The notes: generated from the sequence alone by a model not told the origin. Shown: positions 15,894 through 24,657, counted from the first letter of the stretch. The stretch is 64,000 bases of DNA from an uncultured Lachnospiraceae bacterium (GCA_900549665.1 URPH01000003.1:1-64000), one strand, 5' to 3'. A program made the numbers and translations.

Positions 15894-16844
15894 TTATCTG
15901 CCATTCATGCGGGCATGATCGACATTTTCCTTGAACCATTCATAGGCAAGCTTCACACCTTCTTCAAGCTCCACCTTGTGTGTCCATCCGAGCTCATGAA
16001 GCTTGGTAACATCGGTAAGCTTTCTAGGTGTACCGTCAGGCATAGAGGAATTCCATACAATTTCTCCCTCAAAGCCTACTGTCTTTTTGACCAGCTCTGC
16101 CAGTTCCCTGATGGTAAGCTCTTTTCCCGTACCGATATTGACATGCTGCTCGCCGTCGTAATTTTCCAAAAGGAAAACGCAGGCATCTGCCATGTCATCT
16201 ACATATAAAAATTCGCGTAACGGTGAACCGGTTCCCCATAATTCCACACTCCCGGCATTTTGCAGCTTAGCCTCGTGGAACTTGCGGATCATAGCCGGCA
16301 AAACATGGGAGCCTTTCAGATCATAATTGTCATGCGGTCCGTACAGATTGGTCGGCATACAGCTGATAAAATTGTCTCCATACTGACGCTTGAAATATTT
16401 GCACATCTGCATACCGGAAATCTTGGCAATGGCATAAGCTTCATTGGTCTGTTCAAGCGGTCCCGTCAAAAGCGCATCCTCTACGATCGGCTGGGCAGCC
16501 ATCTTGGGATAAATACAGGTGCTGCCCAAAAACAACAGCTTCTTTACTTTATAATCATGACAGCATTTGATCACATTGCACTGTACCTGCATATTGTCCC
16601 ATGCAAAATCTGCGGGAGATGTATTGTTGGCATTGATACCGCCTACCTTGGCTGCTGCCAGAACGACCACATCCGGTCTTTCCTTTTCAAAAAACTCCCG
16701 GACAGCTGCCTGATCAGTCAGTTCCAGTTCCTGATGTGTCCGGCCGATGATATTGGTATAGCCCTTAGACTTTAAATTGCGTACAATAGCACTTCCAACC
16801 AGACCCCTATGTCCGGCCACGTAGATTTTGTCTGTCTTATTCAT
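15894..16844 (-). CDS. fcl: GDP-L-fucose synthase
   Basis: This short-chain dehydrogenase epimerises and reduces GDP-4-keto-6-deoxymannose to GDP-L-fucose using NADPH. VAGHRGLVGSA forms the cofactor loop near the N-terminus, YAIAKISG contains the Tyr-x-x-x-Lys pair, and TNLYGPHDNY and SPLREFLYVDD are typical of Fcl/WcaG. The start at 16844 follows AGGAAGG and gives 316 residues, the usual length; the longer frame adds 15 residues with no family match. The partner dehydratase gene gmd is not in the window. It is the first gene of the fcl-manC-PMI operon. Confidence 0.93.
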   Translation of the reverse strand: MNKTDKIYVAGHRGLVGSAIVRNLKSKGYTNIIGRTHQELELTDQAAVREFFEKERPDVVVLAAAKVGGINANNTSPADFAWDNMQVQCNVIKCCHDYKVKKLLFLGSTCIYPKMAAQPIVEDALLTGPLEQTNEAYAIAKISGMQMCKYFKRQYGDNFISCMPTNLYGPHDNYDLKGSHVLPAMIRKFHEAKLQNAGSVELWGTGSPLREFLYVDDMADACVFLLENYDGEQHVNIGTGKELTIRELAELVKKTVGFEGEIVWNSSMPDGTPRKLTDVTKLHELGWTHKVELEEGVKLAYEWFKENVDHARMNGR

Positions 16845-16982
16845 AATTGATATCCTTCCTCGATATATATGATCATTTTCATATATCATTTTCCACTGTT
16901 ATATTACAGTTTTTATTTACTGCATTTTACTTCTATAATTACAGCTATACACTAATTTACTTCTGTATATTTCATAATTCAA

Positions 16983-17011
16983 TAGACAAATTTGCTACAT
17001 AATAGTAAAAT
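16983..17011 (+). promoter_or_regulatory. Promoter of the AraC-type regulator
   Basis: TAGACA and TAAAAT are separated by 17 bases. The predicted transcript start near 17018 supports the ATG at 17060 over the in-frame ATG at 17018. The rest of the 16845-17059 gap should hold the divergent fcl promoter and an AT-rich imperfect inverted repeat near 16860-16885 in the fcl leader. Confidence 0.45.
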
Positions 17012-17059
17012 ATTGCTATGTCAAATGAGCACAAATATCGCATTATTTTGGGAGTTTTT

Positions 17060-17902
17060 ATGAAAAAAAATCATTCAAATCGTATCATTTCTACTCCATC
17101 TGCCTATGCACGGAGTCACTATCTTTACGTACAGGAAACAGGCACTCTGCAAAGTCTGGAATCTCACATCAGCAAAAGAGAGCATCTTCAGTCACTTCTC
17201 TTTTTTATTGTAAATAAAGGAAGCGGCTATCTGACTTTGCGTGGCAGGCGCTTTCACATTCACAGCGGGGACTGCATATTCGTCAATTGTCTTGATGAAT
17301 ATGCGCACGAAAGCAGCGACGAGGATCCATGGGAGCTTTCCTGGGTACATTTTTACGGAAAGGATGCGGCAGAAATATACCGCCATTTTACGGAGCAGGG
17401 CTCCAATATTGTTTTTCATCCTTCCGATCCGACACCGTTTTTAGCCTCTCTCCATAATATATATGAGGAGCTTTCCCTGAAACATGCATATTTTGAGCAG
17501 AAATGTCACAAATATCTGACCGATATCATTACACTCTGCTATACAGAAAATAATGATTCCGAAAAAAAGAGCAGCGGATCGGGGCTTGAAAAGATCATTG
17601 CAGTCCGTGATTATCTGGATGAGAATTACAGCCGCAATATTGTTCTGAATGATCTGGAAAATCTTTTTTATATCAGCAAATTTCATCTGTCAAGAGAGTT
17701 TAAAAAGCTGACCGGCATTACCATAATGAATTATTTAAACTCCCGGAGGATCAGCGAAGCAAAGAAAATGCTGCGTTTTACCGACCAGTCCATCGGTTCG
17801 ATCGCTCTCGCATGCGGGATACCGGATGTCAATTATTTTACCAAGGTATTTACACGATATGAATCTATGACACCGAGCAGCTACCGCAAGCTGTGGCACT
17901 GA
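17060..17902 (+). CDS. AraC-family transcriptional regulator with cupin sensor domain
   Basis: This 280-residue protein has an N-terminal cupin-type ligand domain (about 1-150; RGRRFHIHSGDCIF, WELSWVHFYG) and a C-terminal pair of helix-turn-helix motifs (about 180-280; FYISKFHLSREFKKLTGI and IALACGIPDVNYFTKVFTRY). The family typically senses a sugar or envelope-related ligand and activates nearby operons. It is transcribed away from fcl, so the GDP-fucose operon is a plausible target. GGGAG seven bases before the ATG decides the start. Confidence 0.88.
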   Translation: MKKNHSNRIISTPSAYARSHYLYVQETGTLQSLESHISKREHLQSLLFFIVNKGSGYLTLRGRRFHIHSGDCIFVNCLDEYAHESSDEDPWELSWVHFYGKDAAEIYRHFTEQGSNIVFHPSDPTPFLASLHNIYEELSLKHAYFEQKCHKYLTDIITLCYTENNDSEKKSSGSGLEKIIAVRDYLDENYSRNIVLNDLENLFYISKFHLSREFKKLTGITIMNYLNSRRISEAKKMLRFTDQSIGSIALACGIPDVNYFTKVFTRYESMTPSSYRKLWH

Positions 17903-17934
17903 GGTCACACACTGAGGACACACATATTCTTTTA

Positions 17935-17963
17935 TTGTAGAAATGTTTCTTCTTTGTTATAAT
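17935..17963 (+). promoter_or_regulatory. Promoter of the YuiD-like gene
   Basis: TTGTAG and TATAAT are 17 bases apart and lie about 70 bases upstream of the ATG at 18034. A GGGGGAG ribosome site follows. Confidence 0.6.
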
Positions 17964-18033
17964 AAGTGTGGTATTTGCATCAGCATATTGCAAATCAATA
18001 TAAGGCATCTGATTCTGATGTCGGGGGAGACTT

Positions 18034-18498
18034 ATGAAAATTATTTTAGAAATACTTCACAATCCATTATTTGTCAGTGCGGCTCTCGGATGGTTCGTAG
18101 CCCAGACACTAAAGCTCATCATCTACATGATTGTCAACAGGGAATTCCGTTTAGAGCGTCTGTTTGGCAACGGCGGCATGCCAAGCTCCCACTCCGCTAC
18201 TGTATGTGCGTTAGCAACGGCTACCGGTCTTTATTATGGATTTTCGGGATTCGAATTTCCGATGGTTGCGTTTTTCGCCATAATTGTCATGAATGACGCA
18301 ATGGGTGTCCGCTTAGAAACCGGCAAGCAGGCCAAGATCATCAATGACATGCTCCTGATGTTCAAGGAAATTCCCCAGTGGAAGCCATCCCATGCTCATG
18401 AACACCTCAAGGAATTTGTAGGACATACTCCTATCCAGATTTTTGTAGGCGGGGTTCTCGGTATCTGTATTGCCGTGATCTATTACAATCTGTTCTAA
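18034..18498 (+). CDS. YuiD-like divergent PAP2-family membrane protein
   Basis: This 154-residue membrane protein belongs to the divergent PAP2 (DUF212) family. It keeps the phosphatase-like GGMPSSHSATV motif near 48-58 and a conserved NDAMGVRLETGKQAK segment, with about four hydrophobic helices. Family members are predicted acid phosphatases, perhaps acting on lipid phosphates. A role in recycling polyprenyl phosphate would suit the locus but is a guess. It is a single-gene unit with its own promoter and a downstream hairpin. Confidence 0.85.
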   Translation: MKIILEILHNPLFVSAALGWFVAQTLKLIIYMIVNREFRLERLFGNGGMPSSHSATVCALATATGLYYGFSGFEFPMVAFFAIIVMNDAMGVRLETGKQAKIINDMLLMFKEIPQWKPSHAHEHLKEFVGHTPIQIFVGGVLGICIAVIYYNLF

Positions 18499-18615
18499 CA
18501 GAAGCCACCTGTCATATAGTCAGACAAGTTCGCGCGTGCTATCCGTAGATCAATTTGTAAATCTGATATCGCAAATTAACCGGTTATCGTACCGAGTTTG
18601 TCGGTTTAAATTAAT

Positions 18616-18693
18616 AAAAGCCATTCTCTTTACTGCTCTTCAAAGATTAAAATCAAATCTGATCATTGAAGCCCGGTAAAGAGGATGGCTTTT
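18616..18693. terminator. Bidirectional terminator between convergent genes
   Basis: Two 18-base arms, AAAAGCCATTCTCTTTAC and its near-complement with one G-U pair, enclose 42 bases that hold a second, weaker CTTCAA...TTGAAG stem. T-rich sequence follows on both sides, so it can end transcription of the YuiD-like gene and of the minus-strand GT operon. The rest of 18499-18735 shows nothing clear. Confidence 0.7.
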
Positions 18694-18735
18694 ATTATTC
18701 ATACATTTCATTTATTCATGTTCTTTGTATTATGA

Positions 18736-19698
18736 TCACTTATTGTCAGTATCCGTTACATCAAGCGATGTATCTTCTGCTTTATTAACAACATCGATCA
18801 GATACGGCGGTCTGTTACGCGATGCATCCAGTGCACGCCATACATACTCTCCCAAAATTCCCATCATAAGCATCATACATCCAAATGAAAACAGTACAAT
18901 GCACATCAGGGAAGCCCATCCAAGAATCGGTGTTCCGACTGTAATTTTTTCAATCAGTACACCTATCATCCAGATAACGGCTACTAAAAAGAACACAACT
19001 CCCAGTGTAGACATAAAACGAATGGGAAAATAAGAAAAGCTCAGCATGGAATCCATTGCCAACTTTATTTTTTTGGACAGGGTCCAGCGCGATACCCCTA
19101 CCTCACGGTCTTTTCTGTGGAAGTATACCTGATCTGTCTGAAATCCCGCCCAGAGCACCTGAAGTGTCAGGGATGAATTTTTTTCATCAAGGAGTTCAAG
19201 CACTTTGATGACCTGACGGTCAAGCAGATAACAGTCGCAGCCGCCTACCGGCATCCTGTCATTGACCAGCTTGTGGATAATGTGATAGTACACGCTTGCA
19301 AAAAATTTTTTAACCGGATTTTCATCTCTGGATGCACGGACCGCAAGCACAACCTTGTTGCCCTTTTTCCAGCTCTCATACATATCCAGAATGATCTCGC
19401 TGTCTTCCTGCAGATCGGCCTGCTTGGTCACGGCACAATCTCCGGTACAGACAGATAATCCCGCTAATAGTGCGGCATGCTCGCCAAAATTTCTGGAAAG
19501 TCTGACACACTGTGTATGTCCGTCTATTTCACGGATCTGATTCATGATTTCCCATGAATTGTCACCGGAGCCGTCATCTACAAAAACAAGCTCATAGTCA
19601 CCCAGCTTTCCGAGGATTTTTTCTTTCATGTCCTCGTATAAAAGCATCAACGTATCTGAATTGTAATATACCGGAACAACAATTGATATTTTACTCAT
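18736..19698 (-). CDS. GtrB/DPM1-like polyprenyl-phosphate glycosyltransferase
   Basis: This GT2 enzyme transfers a sugar from a nucleotide sugar to undecaprenyl phosphate, making the donor that GT-C enzymes use outside the cell. The GT-A domain (1-220) shows SIVVPVYYN, VFVDDGSGDNSW and a KQADLQEDSE motif where DADLQxPPE is usual. Two C-terminal transmembrane helices (about 230-300) complete the GtrB arrangement. It overlaps the fdtA-like gene by 8 bases and so probably handles the amino sugar made by that pair. Confidence 0.9.
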   Translation of the reverse strand: MSKISIVVPVYYNSDTLMLLYEDMKEKILGKLGDYELVFVDDGSGDNSWEIMNQIREIDGHTQCVRLSRNFGEHAALLAGLSVCTGDCAVTKQADLQEDSEIILDMYESWKKGNKVVLAVRASRDENPVKKFFASVYYHIIHKLVNDRMPVGGCDCYLLDRQVIKVLELLDEKNSSLTLQVLWAGFQTDQVYFHRKDREVGVSRWTLSKKIKLAMDSMLSFSYFPIRFMSTLGVVFFLVAVIWMIGVLIEKITVGTPILGWASLMCIVLFSFGCMMLMMGILGEYVWRALDASRNRPPYLIDVVNKAEDTSLDVTDTDNK

Positions 19699-20113
19699 GC
19701 TGCTTAACTTCCTTTAAGAATTCTTCATAATCGCGGATATATTCTTCTCCGTCGTAGTGCTCACTTGCCAGCACAAGCAGAACCGAATCCGACGAAAAAT
19801 CATACATATCCTTCCAGAGCATGGTCTTTAAATAAAGACCCATACGCGGCTTGTTGAGCTCAATGACCTCTGTTTCAAAACCATTGTCCACCTTGACGCG
19901 GCTGGTTCCGCTGACATTGATCAGCACAAACTCGGTCTTTCGGTTGGCATGCTGTCCTCGGACGATCTCGGGATCGGAGCCATACATATAAAATACTCTC
20001 CTGATGGTAAACGGCACATCAATCCCGTCTCCCTCAGCAACCACAAGATTGCCGCGCTCATCGCCATATTCGTTGAAATTGATTATCTGATACAAATCAC
20101 TTAGTTTTTTCAT
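19691..20113 (-). CDS. FdtA/QdtA-like sugar 3,4-ketoisomerase (cupin)
   Basis: This 140-residue single-domain cupin resembles the dTDP-4-keto-6-deoxyglucose 3,4-ketoisomerases, which act before a C3 aminotransferase. The fold is visible from GDERGNLVVAEG through IRRVFYMYG to the motif RGQHANRKTEF. Characterised enzymes usually have HAH at that point; here the second histidine is asparagine, so activity or stereochemistry could differ. It lies 24 bases after the aminotransferase gene and overlaps the GtrB-like gene. Confidence 0.8.
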   Translation of the reverse strand: MKKLSDLYQIINFNEYGDERGNLVVAEGDGIDVPFTIRRVFYMYGSDPEIVRGQHANRKTEFVLINVSGTSRVKVDNGFETEVIELNKPRMGLYLKTMLWKDMYDFSSDSVLLVLASEHYDGEEYIRDYEEFLKEVKQHE

Positions 20114-20137
20114 TTATTCTCTCTTTGCTAAATCTTT

Positions 20138-21232
20138 TTATTCAAATGCATTGATGGCATCTATTACATAGTCCTGTTCTTCCTTGGTCATTCCATTGTA
20201 CATCGGAATGGACAGTACTTCTTTTGCAAGGGTCTCCGTAATCGGGAAATCACCCTCATGATATCCAAGGTAGGTGTAAGCCTCTGCTAAATGCGGCGGA
20301 ATCGGATAATGAATGATCGTGCCGATTTCTTTTTCGTTGAGGTAGTCGATCAGTCTGTCTCTTTCCCTGCAGCGGATCACAAACTGATGATAAACATGCG
20401 TTGCACCCTCTGTCAGCTTTGGTAAAGTAATCTTGTCATTGTGAAGCTCTTCAAGGTATCTTTTGCCGATAGCCTGTTTTTCCTTGGTCAGCTCCTCAAT
20501 ATGGGATAAGCGCACACGCAAAAGCCCTGCCTGTATCTCATCCAGTCTGGAATTGGTACCAACCACTTTATTGTAATATCTCTTTTCACTTCCGTAATTG
20601 CGATAAACCCTCATATCCCTGGCAATCTGTTCATCATCGGTCACGATAGCACCACCGTCTCCGAATGCCCCCAGATTTTTGGAAGGATAGAATGAAAAAC
20701 ATCCGATGTCACCAAAGGTCCCTGTCATCTTACCTTCAAAGCAGGATCCATGGGACTGCGCACAGTCTTCAACAAGACGCAGATCATACTTTTTGCACAA
20801 ATCCACGATCGGTGCCATATTGGTAGCCTGTCCATACAGATGAACTACCAGCACGGCCTTGGTCTTGTCTGTGATCTTTTCCTCAATCTTGCTGACATCG
20901 ATCTGATAATGGTCATCCGGTTCTACAAAAATCGGTGTCGCACCATTGATCGTAATTCCCATGACACTGGCAATATAAGTATTGCCCTGTACGATCACTT
21001 CATCCCCATGACCAATACCAAGTACCCGGAAAGCCAGCCAGAGCGCATCCAGTCCGCTTGCCAGACCGACACAGTATTTTGCCCCGGTATATGCGGCAAA
21101 CTCTTCCTCAAAGGATGAGACCTCTTTTCCAAGAACATACCATCCGCTCCGCAATACCTCTAAAGCTTTCTTTTCAAATTCATCCTGATACTGAAAAAAT
21201 CCCCGGTCCATCCGGTTTGGCATAATCTTCAT
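20138..21232 (-). CDS. PLP-dependent sugar aminotransferase (FdtB/DegT family)
   Basis: This 364-residue DegT/DnrJ/EryC1/StrS enzyme would place an amino group at C3 of the dTDP-3-keto-6-deoxyhexose made by the adjacent ketoisomerase, giving dTDP-Fuc3N or dTDP-Qui3N. The PLP-binding lysine is K185 in FYPSKNLGAFGDGG; D156 in VEDCAQSHG should hold the pyridine nitrogen. A GGAGAGG site precedes the ATG. The usual N-acetyltransferase (FdtC) and the RmlA/RmlB enzymes that supply the substrate are absent from the window. Confidence 0.9.
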   Translation of the reverse strand: MKIMPNRMDRGFFQYQDEFEKKALEVLRSGWYVLGKEVSSFEEEFAAYTGAKYCVGLASGLDALWLAFRVLGIGHGDEVIVQGNTYIASVMGITINGATPIFVEPDDHYQIDVSKIEEKITDKTKAVLVVHLYGQATNMAPIVDLCKKYDLRLVEDCAQSHGSCFEGKMTGTFGDIGCFSFYPSKNLGAFGDGGAIVTDDEQIARDMRVYRNYGSEKRYYNKVVGTNSRLDEIQAGLLRVRLSHIEELTKEKQAIGKRYLEELHNDKITLPKLTEGATHVYHQFVIRCRERDRLIDYLNEKEIGTIIHYPIPPHLAEAYTYLGYHEGDFPITETLAKEVLSIPMYNGMTKEEQDYVIDAINAFE

Positions 21233-21329
21233 AGGATAACCTCTCCTGCAAATTGAAACTATATCATCATAGACTCATGATATCATTTCTTATTTTACCA
21301 TTAGTAAAAAGGCGAGTCAAACAATATAA

Positions 21330-21360
21330 GCACATGCCGGTCCGCAGACTGTGCATGTGC
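21330..21360. repeat. Inverted repeat, possible terminator of the Rpn gene
   Basis: GCACATGC and GCATGTGC form a perfect 8-bp inverted repeat with a 15-base spacer, about 55 bases after the Rpn nuclease stop codon. The T-run on the minus strand (TTATATTGTTTG) is weak, so terminator function is uncertain. Confidence 0.35.
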
Positions 21361-21367
21361 CTTTGTC

Positions 21368-21379
21368 GTGTCATTCCTT
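21368..21379 (+). repeat. Left 12-bp inverted repeat flanking the Rpn nuclease gene
   Basis: GTGTCATTCCTT is the exact reverse complement of 22339-22350. The two copies lie 36 bases beyond the stop codon and 23 bases before the start codon of the nuclease gene. Beyond these 12 bases the flanks do not match, and no target-site duplication is visible. Confidence 0.6.
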
Positions 21380-21415
21380 GTAGAATTGATGGGTTGATGT
21401 GTTACTTTGTAGATC

Positions 21416-22315
21416 TTACTGTTGATATTCCTGTTGATATTCCTGCAGATAATCTTCAGCCTGTTGGGGAGTGAAAGAGAATTGCGATAGCAATCTATCT
21501 TTGATTTCCTCCTGCGAAAAATTTAACGATTTACAACACGTAATAAAACCATTAATTTCTCCCTCATACCTGCCTCTCGTCTCCGCATCCGCTATCATTT
21601 CCTCATATGTCACAAAATGCATATACCGTTCACGCTCCCTGTCATCCTGCTTGATGGCACTTACCATCTGCTGTAAATCCGATAATTCATTGTCAACGGC
21701 ATTTGCTGTATTGGTATTTGCAAAATAAAGCAGCATATTCTTCAACTCAATACTGCCGCCTTTGTTACCGTTAATAAAAAGAAAAATCTTTGTTATGCCG
21801 TCATTATATATTATTTTCTGATTTTCTACAACCATGTTTTTTACAGTATATATCATACGGTCGTCATCAAAAGGATCATATGGTAAAATCCAAATCGTAA
21901 AAATCTCCGGCAGCTTCTGAAAAGGCGTCCCTGTAGGTAGCAGTTTTGTATCTAACAATGATTGATAAAAACGACTCCTGCGCGGAAGCTCACCTTTTCC
22001 ATAGTTATTGGGCTCAATATCATAGATTCTGTCAGGGAAATTTTTATCGCCGGAATAACTGTATTCCTTTGCGTAGATATCCATCCGGATACCACGCTTA
22101 TCCATATGAATTCCTTTCAATTCTTTTTCTGTTTCGACAGTGACATCCTGCACCTGTATACCAAGCGCCCGCCATATAATCATTTTGGCCATTTTTTCTG
22201 CAAAAACCGGATTATTCGTGACTGTTTCAAACAAATAGGCATCCATTAAATTTAATTCATTCAGAGTTTTCCCAGATGAGCTTTCTGGTTTTGATAATAA
22301 AGATTTGTAAGTCAT
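21416..22315 (-). CDS. Rpn-family PD-(D/E)XK nuclease (recombination-promoting nuclease/putative transposase)
   Basis: This 299-residue protein matches the Rpn/PDDEXK family, whose members cut DNA and increase recA-independent recombination, and which are often annotated as transposases. The nuclease core runs through LMDAYLFETVTNNP, RMDIYAKEY (the D), YDIEPNNYGKGELPRRSRFYQSLLD (E-x-N and the arginine pair, shown in part by family convention) and a C-terminal regulatory region. The tail ends in repeated EYQQ units. It has a strong promoter and is enclosed by 12-bp inverted repeats, so it may be a mobile or defence-related insertion. Confidence 0.82.
   Translation of the reverse strand: MTYKSLLSKPESSSGKTLNELNLMDAYLFETVTNNPVFAEKMAKMIIWRALGIQVQDVTVETEKELKGIHMDKRGIRMDIYAKEYSYSGDKNFPDRIYDIEPNNYGKGELPRRSRFYQSLLDTKLLPTGTPFQKLPEIFTIWILPYDPFDDDRMIYTVKNMVVENQKIIYNDGITKIFLFINGNKGGSIELKNMLLYFANTNTANAVDNELSDLQQMVSAIKQDDRERERYMHFVTYEEMIADAETRGRYEGEINGFITCCKSLNFSQEEIKDRLLSQFSFTPQQAEDYLQEYQQEYQQ
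21419..21454. repeat. 12-bp tandem repeat in the 3' end of the Rpn gene
   Basis: Two exact copies of CTGTTGATATTC and one divergent copy follow each other in frame and encode the C-terminal EYQQ repeats. Changes in copy number would add or remove four residues without breaking the frame. Confidence 0.7.
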
Positions 22316-22338
22316 AAGATTTGTACCTTTCGTAAAGA

Positions 22339-22350
22339 AAGGAATGACAC
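22339..22350 (-). repeat. Right 12-bp inverted repeat flanking the Rpn nuclease gene
   Basis: AAGGAATGACAC on the plus strand is the exact partner of 21368-21379. It falls at the predicted 5' end of the nuclease mRNA, so the transcript ends could pair with each other as well as mark an element end. Confidence 0.6.
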
Positions 22351-22357
22351 TAAAATC

Positions 22358-22387
22358 AGTATATAATCAAACAATATTATATGTCAA
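22358..22387 (-). promoter_or_regulatory. Promoter of the Rpn nuclease gene
   Basis: On the minus strand a consensus TTGACA (22382-22387) and TATACT (22358-22363) are separated by 18 bases. It lies just outside the right inverted repeat, with the predicted start point at about 22350. Confidence 0.65.
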
Positions 22388-22456
22388 TTATACCTGAGCG
22401 GTCTTTTCATAAATTTTTATATCATAAAACCTTCAAAATCCGCAAATAAATATAAT

Positions 22457-22485
22457 TTGCAAGGGAATCTATCATCGACTATAAT
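22457..22485 (+). promoter_or_regulatory. Promoter of the GT-C gene at 22540
   Basis: TTGCAA and TATAAT are separated by 17 bases, about 55 bases before the ATG at 22540. An ACAGGAG ribosome site follows. Confidence 0.6.
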
Positions 22486-22539
22486 TATCTGAGTGCTTGT
22501 CTTTTATTTAAACACTAAAAAATCAAACAGGAGTTTCAT

Positions 22540-24657
22540 ATGATATTACCTACAATAGCCTTTATCATGATATACCAATATATAAGCTGTAAAATACCCG
22601 CGGCATATAAAAATATACAGAGAGCCGAAGCCATATTCCGGACGATCGTTCTGTTCGAAGCAATCATTTTGGTCATGACAAATGTATTAAGCATTTTTCA
22701 TATTCTCACACGGACGGTCAGCTTTATTGCATGGCTTCTTATTATTCTGATATTTTCCGTTCTATATGGAAAATACAAAAAAGACCGGACACTGGAGCCT
22801 ATTGGTCAGACGCTGAAAAAATTATTTCACCAATATCAGGATAAAGCATCTGAAAAAAACTCTGGAAAAAATGTCGGCACCAGAATTTTATTTTATGGTA
22901 TGCTCGCCGTTCTGGCAGTTCTTTCCCTTGTGCTTTTATTTGGCACAATATTTACTGTACCCTACAACTATGATTCTATGACCTACCATCTGGCGCGCAT
23001 CGGCTACTGGATCGATCATCAAAGCGTTGCCCACTATATCACCAATATAGACAGGCAGATCTATTCTCCGGTATTGGCTGAGTACAATCTTCTTTATATC
23101 ATGCTGCTGTCCGGCAATGATACTTTTGTAAATTTCCTACAGTATTTCAGCATGTTTGCAGCCGCTTACTTTATTTATCACAGTGCCAGGAAATTGGGAA
23201 CCACCAAAATTTTCTCCTTTTTCGGAGCTTTTATCTTTATGTTGATGCCCCTGACAATTTCACAGAGCATCACAACTCAAAATGATTTATTTGCAGCACT
23301 CATTTTCATCCTGTTCATCTACAAGTTGCTGGATGTTATCAAATGGGAAGCCATGACACTGGACAAGTCCCAGATTTTAGATATTGTCATGCTCGGTCTT
23401 TTGGTAGGTTATGCTTACCTTGCCAAAACAAGTGTCTGCGCCTCCATGGTCATGTTCATGCCATGGCTTGCGATCGTCAGAATTTGCAAAAAAGATTCTG
23501 TCAAAAACATTATAAAAGCGATTGGCCTTGCAGCCGGCAGTATTGTAGTTACCATTTCCGAAACCCTGATCCGTACATTTTTATCCAGTCACAGCCTGAT
23601 GACCAGCACAGCCAGCGGAAACATCATGGTTGCAACCAAAAATGCAAAATACATCATTGTCAATATTTTGAAAAACTTTTCGATGCTGATCACACAGAAT
23701 TACTACCGGCCGCTAAACGGTTTTGTATACCGGATTGCTATTGGACTTGGTCAGAAATGGAATGTAGAAGTAAACAACGAGGCCATTGCCTTTCACGGCT
23801 TTGACTTTCTGCATCATATGAATATGGGAGACGACATGTATTCCCATGATAAGACCCCCAGTGCATTTGCTGCATATCTTTCCGTGATCGGCGGCGTGAT
23901 CATGGTCACCCTGCTGATAAATGCGATCATAAAAAGAATTGTCGGAAAAAAAGCAAAAACCGCTGATATAGTAAAAAATACATCTGTACAGACAGAGACA
24001 AATGCATGGATACAGCGCCCGATGTCACTTTCCATCGGTTTTGCCATTTCATCCTGGCTGTCACTTGGCTTTATCATGGCACTGCTGCGTTGGCAGCCCT
24101 GGGGAACCCGTCTGATGTATCCGGCCCTTTCCGTCACAGTTATCATGAGTGTAAATATGCTTTCGACTGTACTCCATGACCGCGAAAAGTCAGCCACTGC
24201 TATCATCACAGCACTCTCCGTCATTGCGGTCGCTTTAGCTGTTCCTTCCGTCACCTACAACCTGCAGCCGGCATGGAATTTTGTAAAAGGCGGATGTCAG
24301 AACAGGATCAATCAATATTTTTATGCAAATCACAGGGAAGACGGATATGAAGATATGATCCGGCTGGCAGAGGACAACGGAGATCTTGATATCGGGCTGA
24401 TCATTTCCGGAGACGGTTATGATTACCCCTTATGGCTGATGCTCCGAGGTGAATATCCCGAAGCAAAGCTAAGACATCTGATCATGGAAGACGCTTCGGA
24501 TTCGTCACAAAAAGCACCGGACTGTATCTTCATGATTGAACGGGATGTACTGGAGGTCGGAGAGATATTTGAATATTCAGGCACCACATATACCTGCGTA
24601 TATCAAAATGAAGCCTCCGGGGACTGTTATCTGGAAAAAAGCGAAAATACTGACTAA
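22540..24657 (+). CDS. GT-C family membrane glycosyltransferase (GT39/ArnT-like)
   Basis: This 705-residue integral membrane protein has about twelve hydrophobic segments and a soluble C-terminal region from about residue 590. The first extracytoplasmic loop carries PYNYDSMTYHLARIGYWI and then NIDRQIYSP, the acidic loop expected in polyprenyl-phosphate-sugar transferases of the dolichyl-phosphate-mannose type. It should add a sugar outside the cell from a lipid carrier, possibly one loaded by the GtrB-like enzyme. Its stop codon overlaps that of the convergent gene at 24654. Confidence 0.75.
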   Translation: MILPTIAFIMIYQYISCKIPAAYKNIQRAEAIFRTIVLFEAIILVMTNVLSIFHILTRTVSFIAWLLIILIFSVLYGKYKKDRTLEPIGQTLKKLFHQYQDKASEKNSGKNVGTRILFYGMLAVLAVLSLVLLFGTIFTVPYNYDSMTYHLARIGYWIDHQSVAHYITNIDRQIYSPVLAEYNLLYIMLLSGNDTFVNFLQYFSMFAAAYFIYHSARKLGTTKIFSFFGAFIFMLMPLTISQSITTQNDLFAALIFILFIYKLLDVIKWEAMTLDKSQILDIVMLGLLVGYAYLAKTSVCASMVMFMPWLAIVRICKKDSVKNIIKAIGLAAGSIVVTISETLIRTFLSSHSLMTSTASGNIMVATKNAKYIIVNILKNFSMLITQNYYRPLNGFVYRIAIGLGQKWNVEVNNEAIAFHGFDFLHHMNMGDDMYSHDKTPSAFAAYLSVIGGVIMVTLLINAIIKRIVGKKAKTADIVKNTSVQTETNAWIQRPMSLSIGFAISSWLSLGFIMALLRWQPWGTRLMYPALSVTVIMSVNMLSTVLHDREKSATAIITALSVIAVALAVPSVTYNLQPAWNFVKGGCQNRINQYFYANHREDGYEDMIRLAEDNGDLDIGLIISGDGYDYPLWLMLRGEYPEAKLRHLIMEDASDSSQKAPDCIFMIERDVLEVGEIFEYSGTTYTCVYQNEASGDCYLEKSENTD

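Noticed and set aside
17018..17059. Longer start of the AraC regulator at 17018
   Set aside because: That ATG has no ribosome site and would be at the predicted transcript start; GGGAG favours 17060.
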